A stretch of 64,000 bases of DNA from Bacillota bacterium (GTDB lineage Bacteria; Bacillota; SHA-98; UBA4971), in contig JACIXY010000017.1 of the NCBI GenBank assembly GCA_014360195.1, forward strand, positions 1 through 64,000. The letters are read 5' to 3'. The stretch's first letter is position 1; every line of letters starts with the position of its first letter. A program made the position numbers and the translations under genes. Shown here piece by piece: positions 34,803-42,070 of this stretch. Under the pieces are notes generated by a model. The model searched no databases, had not been told where the DNA came from, and saw only the letters and a program-made list of their open reading frames with translations.

Positions 34803-35093
34803 ATGGAGAACGGGGTAAGGATAGGGTACGACCTCAACCTCCTTGATGCAGGCCTGATCCCCCTTGTGATCGTCATCGTGCAATACCTCAAGAAGCATGT
34901 TAACAAGAGGTGGATACCTCTTCTGCCTTTTCCAGTGAGCGCGGTCCTGTCGGCGCTCGCCGTCATCGGCGCCGCTGGGGAATGGCCGGGGTGGCCGGCG
35001 TTTCTGGCGCAGACCACGGTGCAAACGTTAAAGGTGGCCTTTGCCGCCATGGGCCTGTTCAAGATCTACTGGACTACGGTGCTCGGGAATTAA
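34803..35093 (+). CDS. small holin-like membrane protein
   Basis: 96 residues with three hydrophobic stretches: ~14-30 (LLDAGLIPLVIVIVQYL), ~38-60 (IPLLPFPVSAVLSALAVIGAAG) and ~66-92. A charged loop KKHVNKR lies between the first two. Size and topology fit phage holins, which puncture the membrane so endolysin can reach the wall. AGGAGGGG precedes the ATG. The neighbouring amidase and coiled-coil membrane gene support the idea, but the family match is by eye only. Confidence 0.5.
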   Translation: MENGVRIGYDLNLLDAGLIPLVIVIVQYLKKHVNKRWIPLLPFPVSAVLSALAVIGAAGEWPGWPAFLAQTTVQTLKVAFAAMGLFKIYWTTVLGN

Positions 35094-35319
35094 TGCTACT
35101 TCACCACATATGTAACTCCTGGCAGTCCCGCCGCCCAAGCCGCTATGCTGGACCCTTCGAACATAGGGCGCCGGGCGCCAGGCCACGCAAAAAGGGGAGC
35201 TGGCTGCCTATGTGGCACGGTGGCGCCAATACTGCCAGAACGGTTCGCAGGGAACCCGTGACGTGCGCTGGCAGCGCAGTAGGTGCCTGGAGTGTGGTGG
35301 GCACGAAGGAGGTGGTGTC

Positions 35320-35613
35320 ATGCTATTGCCGATCATCAAGAAGTGGGCGCCGTGGATTCTTGTGGTCGCCCTCGCGGCGGCCGTGGTGTTCATGGGAGTC
35401 AAGTGGTACCAGCACGACCGCCTGTTGCGCGAGGCGCTCGAGGCGAAAGAAAGGGCCGAGCAAGCCCTGAAGAGCATGGCGTCCGTTGAGGAGCAGGTGA
35501 AGCTCATCTGGGAAGAGATGAAGAAGCTTGACGAGAAGCAGGCCGAGATAGACGCGCGGGTCCGCGAGCGCGACAAGAGGCTCGAGGATCTCGAGAGGAG
35601 GACGAAGAAGTGA
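35320..35613 (+). CDS. membrane-anchored coiled-coil protein (spanin-like)
   Basis: 97 residues; ATG at 35320 follows GAAGGAGGTGG. An N-terminal hydrophobic helix (APWILVVALAAAVVFMGV) is followed by ~70 residues of charged coiled coil ending in DLERRTKK. This resembles inner-membrane spanins (Rz-type) in layout. Its stop overlaps the GTG of the next gene (GTGA), so the two are probably co-translated. Confidence 0.6.
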   Translation: MLLPIIKKWAPWILVVALAAAVVFMGVKWYQHDRLLREALEAKERAEQALKSMASVEEQVKLIWEEMKKLDEKQAEIDARVRERDKRLEDLERRTKK

Positions 35614-36548
35614 GAGGGGTTAAACGAGTATCGATAGTGGCGGCGGCCATCGTGTTCGTGCTGGCATCATACTGTGTGCCCGCTCTGGCGAAGGACATGA
35701 CCTGTATGGATGGGCCTGCTGGTGCGGCTCCGGCCGGCGCAGCCGTTGCGGACAGGACGCTCTCGGGCAGTACCCTCGCGGGGAGCCGCCTTGCGGGTGC
35801 GGCCAGTGTTGGTGCAGCCATTGCGAGTGCCGCCGTTGCCAACGCAGGCATTGTCGGCGCAGCCATTGCCGAAGCAACCATTGCCGAAGCAACTATTGCA
35901 GATGCAACCATTGTAGATGCAACCATTGTAGACGTAGACGCAACCACTGCCGACATAGCCACTGCCGATGCAACCGTTGGTGGTGCAGCCACTGCAGATG
36001 CAACCATTACAGACGCGGCCACTGTTGATGCAATGATTGCGCACGGTGCTATTGTGGTGGCAGCGGCAGGCGGAGGAGGACCTGGAACGGAGGCGGAAGC
36101 GCCATCCCAGGTGGCAAGCGACGCCGCTGTAGCTGCGCCCTCAGAGTCCAGCGCGCCCCAGGATGTGCAGGTTCCCGAGACATACGCGGAACTGAAGGCG
36201 CTATACCTGAAAGCGCTGGAGCGGATCGTCGAACTCGAGGCCGCGCTTCAGGAAGCGCTCGACCTCGCGCGCGGCTACCGGTCAGACTGGGCGGAGGAGC
36301 GGGCCATCGCCGAGGCGCGGAAAGCCCAGACCGAGCAGGCGCTCGAGATGGCGAAGACGCTGCAGGACCTCATCCGCGAAATGAAGGACATCATCAACAA
36401 GCAGCATGAGACCATCATGAGGCTCACCGCAACCAAGCCGACGTCCATCGGCTTCACGGCAGGGGTGTCGCTCCAGCGAACCGCCCTCGCGCCGGACCGG
36501 TTCTCGTATCAACCGGGCTTCACCGTCGGCATCATCGTGTTTCCGTGA
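35610..36548 (+). CDS. secreted protein with pentapeptide-like repeat stretch and coiled coil
   Basis: 312 residues from a GTG overlapping the previous stop. A signal peptide (VSIVAAAIVFVLASYCVPALA) comes first. Residues ~70-150 form an Ala/Thr/Ile/Asp-rich run in five-residue steps (ATIAE, ATIAD, ATIVD). Residues ~190-275 are a coiled coil (ALERIVELEAALQEALDLA..). The last 35 residues (SIGFTAGVSLQRTALAPDRFSYQPGFTVGIIVFP) look beta-rich and end in an aromatic strand. The five-step run could be a pentapeptide-repeat helix, or merely a 15-bp DNA expansion. Tight linkage to the spanin-like gene suggests a partner role at the envelope. Confidence 0.55.
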   Translation: MRGVKRVSIVAAAIVFVLASYCVPALAKDMTCMDGPAGAAPAGAAVADRTLSGSTLAGSRLAGAASVGAAIASAAVANAGIVGAAIAEATIAEATIADATIVDATIVDVDATTADIATADATVGGAATADATITDAATVDAMIAHGAIVVAAAGGGGPGTEAEAPSQVASDAAVAAPSESSAPQDVQVPETYAELKALYLKALERIVELEAALQEALDLARGYRSDWAEERAIAEARKAQTEQALEMAKTLQDLIREMKDIINKQHETIMRLTATKPTSIGFTAGVSLQRTALAPDRFSYQPGFTVGIIVFP

Positions 36549-36701
36549 GGAAACAGCCGAGAGCGTCGGTGGCGGCCCATCGCAGCGGCACTGCCGCCGA
36601 GCGGGCGGACCTGCGGTGGCGGCCGTGGCACCGGCACCGTCGGCAGGCGGACGGGCTTGCGGAGGCGCCTGTGGCACCGGCCCGGTCGGCAGGTGGGCAG
36701 A

Positions 36702-36900
36702 CTAAGTGAGGGTGCAGAAATGCTCCCGACTTTTGGGAGGGGTTGCCGGTGATTGCACGAGGGGTGTCAAAATCCGGCCACTGGCCAGACGGGCCGGATT
36801 TTGGCGAAGCGCGCCCCGCTTGGGGCGCCGTCCCCGAGTGCAACACCGGCAACCCGGCAACTACTGGAAGAGGGGCGAGAACTAACGCACCCTCACTTAG
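36702..36900. repeat. dispersed hairpin element, copy C (MITE-like)
   Basis: A 199-bp element bounded by 14-bp perfect inverted repeats CTAAGTGAGGGTGC (36702) and GCACCCTCACTTAG (36887). Inside are GGTTGCCGGTG (36741) with its complement (36844), and AAAATCCGGCC (36769) with its complement (36792). So the whole element can fold into one long hairpin. The end sequence CTAAGTGAGGGT recurs at 41828 and the inner core at 9006. This looks like a non-coding, MITE-like repeat. The remainder of 36549-37004 is GC-rich with no gene. Confidence 0.65.
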
Positions 36901-37004
36901 CAGGTGCGCCTGCGGCACTGGCAGGGCCGGCAGGTGGGCAGACTCGCAGAAGCGGCCGCCACCGGCGCCGCCACCGCCGTACCGTCCGGAGTCATGCGAA
37001 GGCT

Positions 37005-38042
37005 TCATCCGGCGGTCCCTTGTCTCCTGGCACTGGACTCTCGCACTGTCAGGGTGAGCGGGAACAGCACGTGCCGTTCGGCTGGGGCCTGTCTTTCGAC
37101 GAGCTTGATAAGTAGCTCGGCTGCGGCTTGGCCCAGGCGGTAGATGGGCTGCGTGACTGTGGTGAGGGCGGGGGTAACGTACGCGCCGAGGGCGATGCCG
37201 TCGAACCCCACCACCGAGAGGTCGTGGGGCACCCTGAGGCCGCGCTGCCTCGCGGCGTTTATGGCGCCTATGGCCATCATGTCGTTGGAGGCGAAGACCG
37301 CGGTAACGCCGGGGTTTCGGTCGAGGATGTCCATCATTGCCCGGTATCCGCCGGGTTCGGTGAAGTCTCCTTGCGCGATCCGCGACTCGTCATACGGAAT
37401 GCCGTGGCGCCGGAGCGCCGCACGGTATCCTTCGAGCCTCCGGAACGTGGCAGTCTGGTCTGGCGGGCCTGCGATGCACGCTATGTTCCTGTGCCCGAGG
37501 CTGACGAGATGATCCACGGCCATCTCCACGCCGGCCTTGTTGTCTCCGTCCACCCAGCATATATCGCTGTTGCGGCCGGGGTTGCCCAGGAACACAAACG
37601 GGATGTCGCGCTCCTTCAGGAAGTCCACCCGCTCGTCGGTGATCCTCGGCTCCGTGAGGATGAGCCCGTCCACTCGGCGAGAGCTTACGATCCTCGTGAA
37701 CGTTGTGTTGCCTGAGGGCTCGTCCTGGGACGCTCTCGGACTCGATAGCAGGATCGAGAACCCTTTGGTGATCGCGTAGTCTCCTATGCCGCCTACGAAC
37801 TCCAGGAAGAACGGGTCGGAGAGGGAACGCGGTGCGAATGGGATGACGAGGCCGATGACGTTGGTGCGGCGGCGCGCAAGGCCGCTTGCGGCGGAGTGTG
37901 GATGGTAGTTAAGCTCGCGCGCAAGCTGCTGGACTCGCGCGCGCGTCTCGCTGCTCACGCGTGGGTCGCCTGCGAGCGCCCTCGACACGGTTGACTTGGA
38001 AATCTTCAGCCACTGAGCCAGATCCTGCATGGTGACGGGCAC
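37005..38042 (-). CDS. LacI-family transcriptional regulator
   Basis: 345 residues from a GTG at 38042 after GAGGGGGATG. The N-terminal helix-turn-helix reads VTMQDLAQWLKISKSTVSRALAGDPRVSSETRARVQQLARELNYHPHSAASGLARRRTNVIGLVIP. The periplasmic-binding-protein-like effector domain follows, with DHLVSLGHRNIACIAGP, FASNDMMAIGAINAARQRGLRVPHDLSVVGFDG and PALTTV. It most likely binds a sugar or related ligand. Its own promoter carries a symmetric operator (38280-38293), so it is probably autoregulated. No catabolic gene stands immediately next to it; the unusual palindrome array lies upstream. Confidence 0.9.
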   Translation of the reverse strand: MPVTMQDLAQWLKISKSTVSRALAGDPRVSSETRARVQQLARELNYHPHSAASGLARRRTNVIGLVIPFAPRSLSDPFFLEFVGGIGDYAITKGFSILLSSPRASQDEPSGNTTFTRIVSSRRVDGLILTEPRITDERVDFLKERDIPFVFLGNPGRNSDICWVDGDNKAGVEMAVDHLVSLGHRNIACIAGPPDQTATFRRLEGYRAALRRHGIPYDESRIAQGDFTEPGGYRAMMDILDRNPGVTAVFASNDMMAIGAINAARQRGLRVPHDLSVVGFDGIALGAYVTPALTTVTQPIYRLGQAAAELLIKLVERQAPAERHVLFPLTLTVRESSARRQGTAG

Positions 38043-38088
38043 TTCGTCATCCCCCTCGGCTTCACTCTGGCGCCGGCCGACACGGCCG

Positions 38089-38251
38089 GACCAGCGACCA
38101 GACCGGCGGCGAGACCGACAGCCAGATCGGCCACCGGACTGGTGACCACATGGGCAACCGAACCGACGGCCGGGTCGGCAACCGGACCGGCGACCAGATG
38201 GGCAACCGACGGCCGGATCGGCAACTGGACCGGCGACCGGACCGGCAACCT
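38089..38251. repeat. 12-bp tandem repeat in the LacI-gene leader
   Basis: About 13 degenerate copies of GACCGGCAACCG run in 12-bp steps from 38089, with one 7-bp slip at 38209. They lie between the promoter at 38299-38327 and the GTG at 38042, so they would be transcribed as 5' leader. Confidence 0.75.
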
Positions 38252-38279
38252 ACATCGTTCCACCGGACGGCGTGCAGGG

Positions 38280-38293
38280 TGCAACCGGTTGCA
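38280..38293. promoter_or_regulatory. LacI-type operator TGCAACCGGTTGCA
   Basis: A 14-bp perfect palindrome centred on CG, the usual form of LacI-family operators. It begins about five bases downstream of the -10 box of the minus-strand promoter, where bound repressor would block initiation of its own gene. Confidence 0.65.
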
Positions 38294-38298
38294 TCCCA

Positions 38299-38327
38299 AG
38301 TATAGTGCTTCTTCTTGCCTGACGCAA
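38299..38327 (-). promoter_or_regulatory. promoter of the LacI-family gene
   Basis: On the minus strand: TTGCGT (38327-38322), 17-bp spacer, TATACT (38304-38299). Transcription would start near 38292, inside the operator, giving a leader of about 250 nt. Confidence 0.6.
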
Positions 38328-38374
38328 TTCCTCTTTGATCGACGCGTCGCCGCGCGGCTGCGTTCGCCCCGGGT

Positions 38375-39221
38375 TGGTCCCTAAGGTCCCAGGATCCCTG
38401 CGCGGCTGGTCCCTGGAGGACCAATCCGTGCGAAAGGTCGTCACCAGAGTTCCACCATTTTGATACCCGTACACAGCTGGTCCCCACGGGACCAGGATTT
38501 GCGCGCAGCTGGTCCCTGGGGGACCAAGCCCGTGCGGAACCTGGTTACCAGAGACCCACCCTCGTCGCGGTTCAACCGGCAAGATGCCGAACTTGGTCCC
38601 CTGGTGACCAGGACCCGCGCAAAGATGGTCCCCAGGGACCCAGGTTCGTCCGCCGCCTGGTCCCCAGGGGACCACCTTCACGGATGCCCGTGGACGGGTG
38701 GTCCTCAAAGGACCAGGGTTTGCGCGCAACTGGTCCCCGGGGGACCAACCCTGTGCGAAATCTGGTTACCAGAGACCCACCCTCCCGACGCTCAAGCGAC
38801 CAGGATGCTGTATCTGGTCCTCTGGTAACCAGGCTGCGCGCTGAGATGATCCCCTGGGGACCAACTTCGTCCGGCACCTGGTCCCCACGTAGCCACCTTT
38901 CGAGACGTCCAAGAACGCCTGGTCCCCAGGGGACCAGAATTTGCGTGCGAATGGTCCCCAGGGGATCAACCTCGCAGGCAACCTGGTCCCTGGTGCACCA
39001 CCCCTGGCCGCGGCCGAGGCGGTCTGGTCACAAGAGGACCAGGACCTGTGCCAAGCTGGTCCCCAGAGGACCATCTTCACGCGGGATCTGGTCCCTGGTG
39101 CTCCACCTTGCCGGGTCTCGGCGAGGGAGGTCGGCAGGGGTGGTTACCAGAGGTCCAGATTGCGCGCCGGGCTGATCCCCACGGGACCAAGTCCGCTCGC
39201 AACCTGGTCCTCGGAGGACCA
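38375..39221. repeat. array of 24 phased 17-bp palindromes in eight triads
   Basis: Consensus TGGTCCCCAGGGGACCA. Site starts: 38375, 38407, 38438; 38478, 38510, 38542; 38594, 38626, 38658; 38699, 38731, 38763; 38815, 38847, 38879; 38920, 38952, 38984; 39025, 39057, 39089; 39141, 39173, 39205. Steps inside a triad are 32 bp (one is 31); between triads they are 41 or 52 bp (40 after the degenerate first triad). Spacers are partly conserved: a TTTGCGCGCAA-like segment after the first site, GTGCGNAAC-like after the second. Several sites vary in both arms together (TGGTCCT..AGGACCA at 38699 and 39205), so symmetry is kept. The first triad is the most eroded. Steps are not multiples of three and stop codons break the frames, so this is not coding. 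Confidence 0.9.
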
Positions 39222-39302
39222 CCCGCACCCCGGCTGTTGGAAGGCGAGAAGCGGCTCGAGCGCCAAGATGGCCGGAGGACCACCCGCACTCCGGCTGTTG
39301 GC
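39211..39302. repeat. 30-bp direct duplication at the end of the palindrome array
   Basis: The segment GGAGGACCACCCGCAC..CCGGCTGTTGG occurs at 39213-39240 and again at 39275-39302, 62 bp apart, with one mismatch. It marks the ragged right edge of the array. Confidence 0.6.
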
Positions 39303-39593
39303 CGGCGCGTGCGCGCGTGTGAACACGCGGCACCGAAACTATAGGCGCTCAAGCTTGAACCTTCAGGATGCTTGGCGCTCGACGCGGCAGCGTCCGGGTC
39401 AGCGCGGTATGCGCAGAGCTGTTGTTGTGGTCTCGAACTTCGTTGTCCATGAACCCTCAACGCCCGGGCGGCTCTATGGCAGGGCGCGGCCGATTATGCA
39501 CTCATGCAGGTGCACTCGTTCAAGTTCGAGGTTGGTTGTCTATAGACGATCGGGTTGCATGTTCTCGAGCGTCTCCGGACCACGTGGCGCTCT

Positions 39594-39704
39594 GTTGAAC
39601 GTCAAACTCGAACCGCTGCGGCTGTGCCTCGCTGGCCATCAAACTTGAGCCGCCGCAGCTGTGCCTTGTTGGACATTAAACTCGAGCGGCCACGGCTTTG
39701 CGTC
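39594..39704. repeat. 37-bp tandem repeat, three copies
   Basis: Units start at 39594, 39631 and 39668. Each holds a TCAAACTCGAGCC-like core followed by GCTGTGCCT. Weaker relatives (CTCGAACTT, TCAAGTTCGAGG) occur from about 39340, so a longer decayed array may underlie 39303-39593, which has no gene. Confidence 0.7.
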
Positions 39705-39837
39705 GTGCAGGGCGATGGTGCGATTTCCCGGCTTGCCCCAGCTTCGGACGGGACGAGCCCCGGCCTGGACGGGCGCAGGCAGGGAGGCGTCCGCATATGA
39801 TACGGTCGAGGCGAGGCGAGGGGGGTGGCGTTGGACT

Positions 39838-41031
39838 ATGGTGATAAGGCGGCCGGTGGCGTTCAAGCGTGGCGGCTCGGGTCCGTTCATCGCGGACGCC
39901 CAGGAGATGCTGGCGAAGCTGGGGTTCGACCCCGGCGGGCCTGAGGGTGTGTTCGTGTCCAGGACGGAGGATGCCGTGAGAGCATTTCAGCGGGAATACG
40001 GGCTCGAGGTGACGGGCATCCTGGACTGTGCGACGCTGAAGCTACTGTATGAGGAGGTCGACCCGCAGGGCTACCCTGCGGTCTTGATGGAAGGGACTGG
40101 CGCGGCAGCTGACGAGGAGACCGCGTCCGTGGCAGGTGCGACGCGAGGCGCGCCGGACCGGACCATAGTCATCAGCGTGGGGGAGCGCGCCCTCGGCCTA
40201 TACGAGGGCGACCGCCTCGTGCGGCGATACCCCGTGGCCATCGGCAAACCCTCGACTCCAACGCCCGTGGGCACTCACAGGATCCTGGAGAAGATCCTGT
40301 ACCCGGGGGGCGGCCTCGGCACCCGGTGGATGGCGTTCACCTATCAGATGCACGGGATCCACGGCACCAACCGCCCGGAGTTGATCGGTCAGGCGGTCTC
40401 CAACGGCTGCGTCAGGATGTACAACGAAGATGTTGAGGAACTCTACGACCTCGTGGACGTGGGCACGCCGGTCATCGTCATCGCAGGGCCGGTGGAATCG
40501 TGGCCGTCCATGGGGAAGGCGGGCAGCGAAGGCGCGCCCCAGCCGGTGGGCGCGGGTGTGGGCTCTGGAACAGGCGGGCAGCAGGGTGGACTACACGGCT
40601 CGCGGCCCGGGTTTGGGTCCGGCCTCGGGTCTGGGTCCGGCATGGGCGGCGGGACGGGCGGCGGGACGGGGGCTGCTTCTCCCGGCGCCGGGCCTGGTGG
40701 CGGTGCTGGCGGCGGTCCATGGGGCAGTCCCGGGGGTTCATGGGGCAGTCCCGGGGGTTCATGGGGCAGTCCCGGCGGTCCATTGAGCGGGCCCGGCGGT
40801 GGTCCCGGCGGTGGTCCCGCCGGCAGTTCAGGCGGAGGGCTGTGGAGCCCTGGGTCGCCCCGTCCCAAGGACGCCCCTGGGGGCGGCGGCCGCACCTACA
40901 TCGTGCAGCCCGGCGACAGCCTCTGGTCCATCGCCCAGCGCTTCGGTACTACCATGGACGCAATAGTCGCCACAAACAACCTAGTGAATCCAGATCTCAT
41001 CTATCCGGGGGACGTCCTGAAGATACCCTGA
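39838..41031 (+). CDS. LysM L,D-transpeptidase (YkuD) with peptidoglycan-binding domain
   Basis: 397 residues; ATG at 39838 after GGGGGGTGG. Residues ~12-75 are a peptidoglycan-binding type 1 domain (ADAQEMLAKLGFDPGGPEGVFVSRTEDAVRAFQREYGL). Residues ~105-220 are the YkuD catalytic domain with HGIHGTN and the active-site SNGCVRM. Residues ~225-350 are a Gly/Pro/Ser linker containing three near-identical 18-bp repeats (40731-40780). Residues ~352-397 are a C-terminal LysM (YIVQPGDSLWSIAQRFGTT..NPDLIYPGDVLKIP). The enzyme would form 3-3 peptidoglycan crosslinks or attach proteins to the wall. There is no obvious signal peptide, as in YkuD of Bacillus. Confidence 0.9.
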   Translation: MVIRRPVAFKRGGSGPFIADAQEMLAKLGFDPGGPEGVFVSRTEDAVRAFQREYGLEVTGILDCATLKLLYEEVDPQGYPAVLMEGTGAAADEETASVAGATRGAPDRTIVISVGERALGLYEGDRLVRRYPVAIGKPSTPTPVGTHRILEKILYPGGGLGTRWMAFTYQMHGIHGTNRPELIGQAVSNGCVRMYNEDVEELYDLVDVGTPVIVIAGPVESWPSMGKAGSEGAPQPVGAGVGSGTGGQQGGLHGSRPGFGSGLGSGSGMGGGTGGGTGAASPGAGPGGGAGGGPWGSPGGSWGSPGGSWGSPGGPLSGPGGGPGGGPAGSSGGGLWSPGSPRPKDAPGGGGRTYIVQPGDSLWSIAQRFGTTMDAIVATNNLVNPDLIYPGDVLKIP

Positions 41032-41173
41032 GCAAGCCTGTTACCGTCGGGGTTCGCTTGTCGTGGAACGTTGCCTCTTGACACCGTTTTCTCTTGACTT
41101 TGTCAGTCCCTCTGGCTTACACTAATTCCAGTAAGACAAGACGAGAAGTAAGACAAAGAGGGAGGGACGACCC

Positions 41174-41422
41174 CTGACCGTCATCACCATCTCAAGAAAA
41201 GGGCAGATAGTCATCCCGGTCAAGATAAGGCGCAAGTATAACTTGAGGCAAGGCGACCGCTTTCTTGTGCGAGACAAGGGCGGCACGATAATACTGGAGC
41301 CGTTGGAGCGACACCCGTTGCTGGGGCTACGAGGGGCTTTCAAGGAGAAGAAGGACCTGGTGGGCGCTCTACTCCGAGAGCGCCACGCGGAACGGGCCAG
41401 AGAGGAGAAGAAGCGTGTCTAG
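41174..41422 (+). CDS. AbrB/MazE-type antitoxin with CTG start
   Basis: 82 residues, missed by searches limited to ATG/GTG/TTG. The frame reads (L/M)TVITISRKGQIVIPVKIRRKYNLRQGDRFLVRDKGGTIILEPL. This is the swapped-hairpin AbrB fold (VTISRKGQIVIP). The only possible start before that motif is CTG at 41174, placed about 8 bases after GAGGGAGGG; a TAA at 41132 closes the frame upstream. The C-terminal part (FKEKKDLVGALLRERHAERAREEKK) would clamp the toxin. Its stop lies inside the toxin start region (8-base overlap). It likely represses its own promoter. Confidence 0.8.
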   Translation: MTVITISRKGQIVIPVKIRRKYNLRQGDRFLVRDKGGTIILEPLERHPLLGLRGAFKEKKDLVGALLRERHAERAREEKKRV

Positions 41423-41831
41423 AAGATATGTCCTGGACAGCTACGCTCTTCTGGCCTTTCTGCAGGACGAACCTGGCTCCCAGGAAGTGGAGGATCTCAT
41501 TACCGCGGAGGACACCGAGATATTCGTCAGCGTCGTAAGCCTTGGTGAGGTGTTCTACATCCTGTGGCGGGAGGCTGGTGAGCACGCCGCGCTGGACTTT
41601 GAGACTAGAGTGTTCGAAACGACCAAAGTGAAGGTAATGGGAGCTTCCTGGGAGCGAGTAAAGGCTGCAGCCAGACTGAAGGCAAGAGGGGGACTATCCT
41701 TTGCTGACTGCTTTGGGGCGTCACTGGCGCAGGAACTTGGGGCTGTGCTGGTGACGGGCGATCCCGAGTTCGCTCGCCTGGAAGACGAAGGCTCTCTACG
41801 GGTGTTGTGGTTACCAAGGGACTCCAGCTAA
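41415..41831 (+). CDS. vapC: VapC-type PIN-domain toxin
   Basis: 138 residues from a GTG overlapping the antitoxin end. PIN acidic residues are in place: VLDSYALLAFL (first Asp), SLGEVFY (Glu), LSFADCFGASLA (Asp) and VTGDPEF (Asp). Such toxins are Mg-dependent RNases that cut tRNA or rRNA. The AbrB-type gene in front supplies the antitoxin. GC content is lower than in flanking genes, as is common for mobile toxin-antitoxin modules. Confidence 0.85.
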   Translation: MSRRYVLDSYALLAFLQDEPGSQEVEDLITAEDTEIFVSVVSLGEVFYILWREAGEHAALDFETRVFETTKVKVMGASWERVKAAARLKARGGLSFADCFGASLAQELGAVLVTGDPEFARLEDEGSLRVLWLPRDSS

Positions 41832-41915
41832 GTGAGGGTTTGCTAGGTCCTCCTGGGTTCCTATGATCTGGTGGGCTGCCGATGTTGCACTCTTTCTTTG
41901 AGTCACTGGCGACCT
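41828..41915. repeat. dispersed hairpin element, copy D (diverged)
   Basis: CTAAGTGAGGGT at 41828-41839 equals the outer end of copy C. GGGCTGCCGATGTTGCACTC (41873-41892) is close to the GGGTTGCCGGTGTTGCACTC core of copy A. It directly follows the vapC stop; 41916-42070 has nothing further. Confidence 0.55.
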
Positions 41916-42070
41916 GTCCCAAACTGAGAGGTGTTTCTGCATCGCCACTGTGCTTGCTACCGTGAATAGCCCCGGAACGCGAAGTAAGACGCGGCAAGGT
42001 CCATGCGCAGTGGACCACCTGCCGCATCTTTCTCACCGTCTTCTTGCGCGCATTTCTCACGCTGCCGCTT

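Noticed and set aside
38460-39175. Open frames of ~120-160 codons on both strands through the palindrome array
   Set aside because: The 32- and 116-bp steps shift frame, the translated repeats do not stay in register, and there are no good ribosome binding sites. The openness comes from GC-rich repeats.
38375-39221. CRISPR-like array
   Set aside because: Repeats are only 17 bp, palindromic and variable, and the spacers are short and partly conserved. No cas gene is present.
39028-39460. Minus-strand frames near the right edge of the array
   Set aside because: They run over duplicated array sequence, are Arg/Pro-rich and lack start signals.
40443-40895. Pro-rich minus-strand frame opposite the L,D-transpeptidase linker
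   Set aside because: It is the complement of the Gly-rich linker; the plus-strand gene has clear domains.
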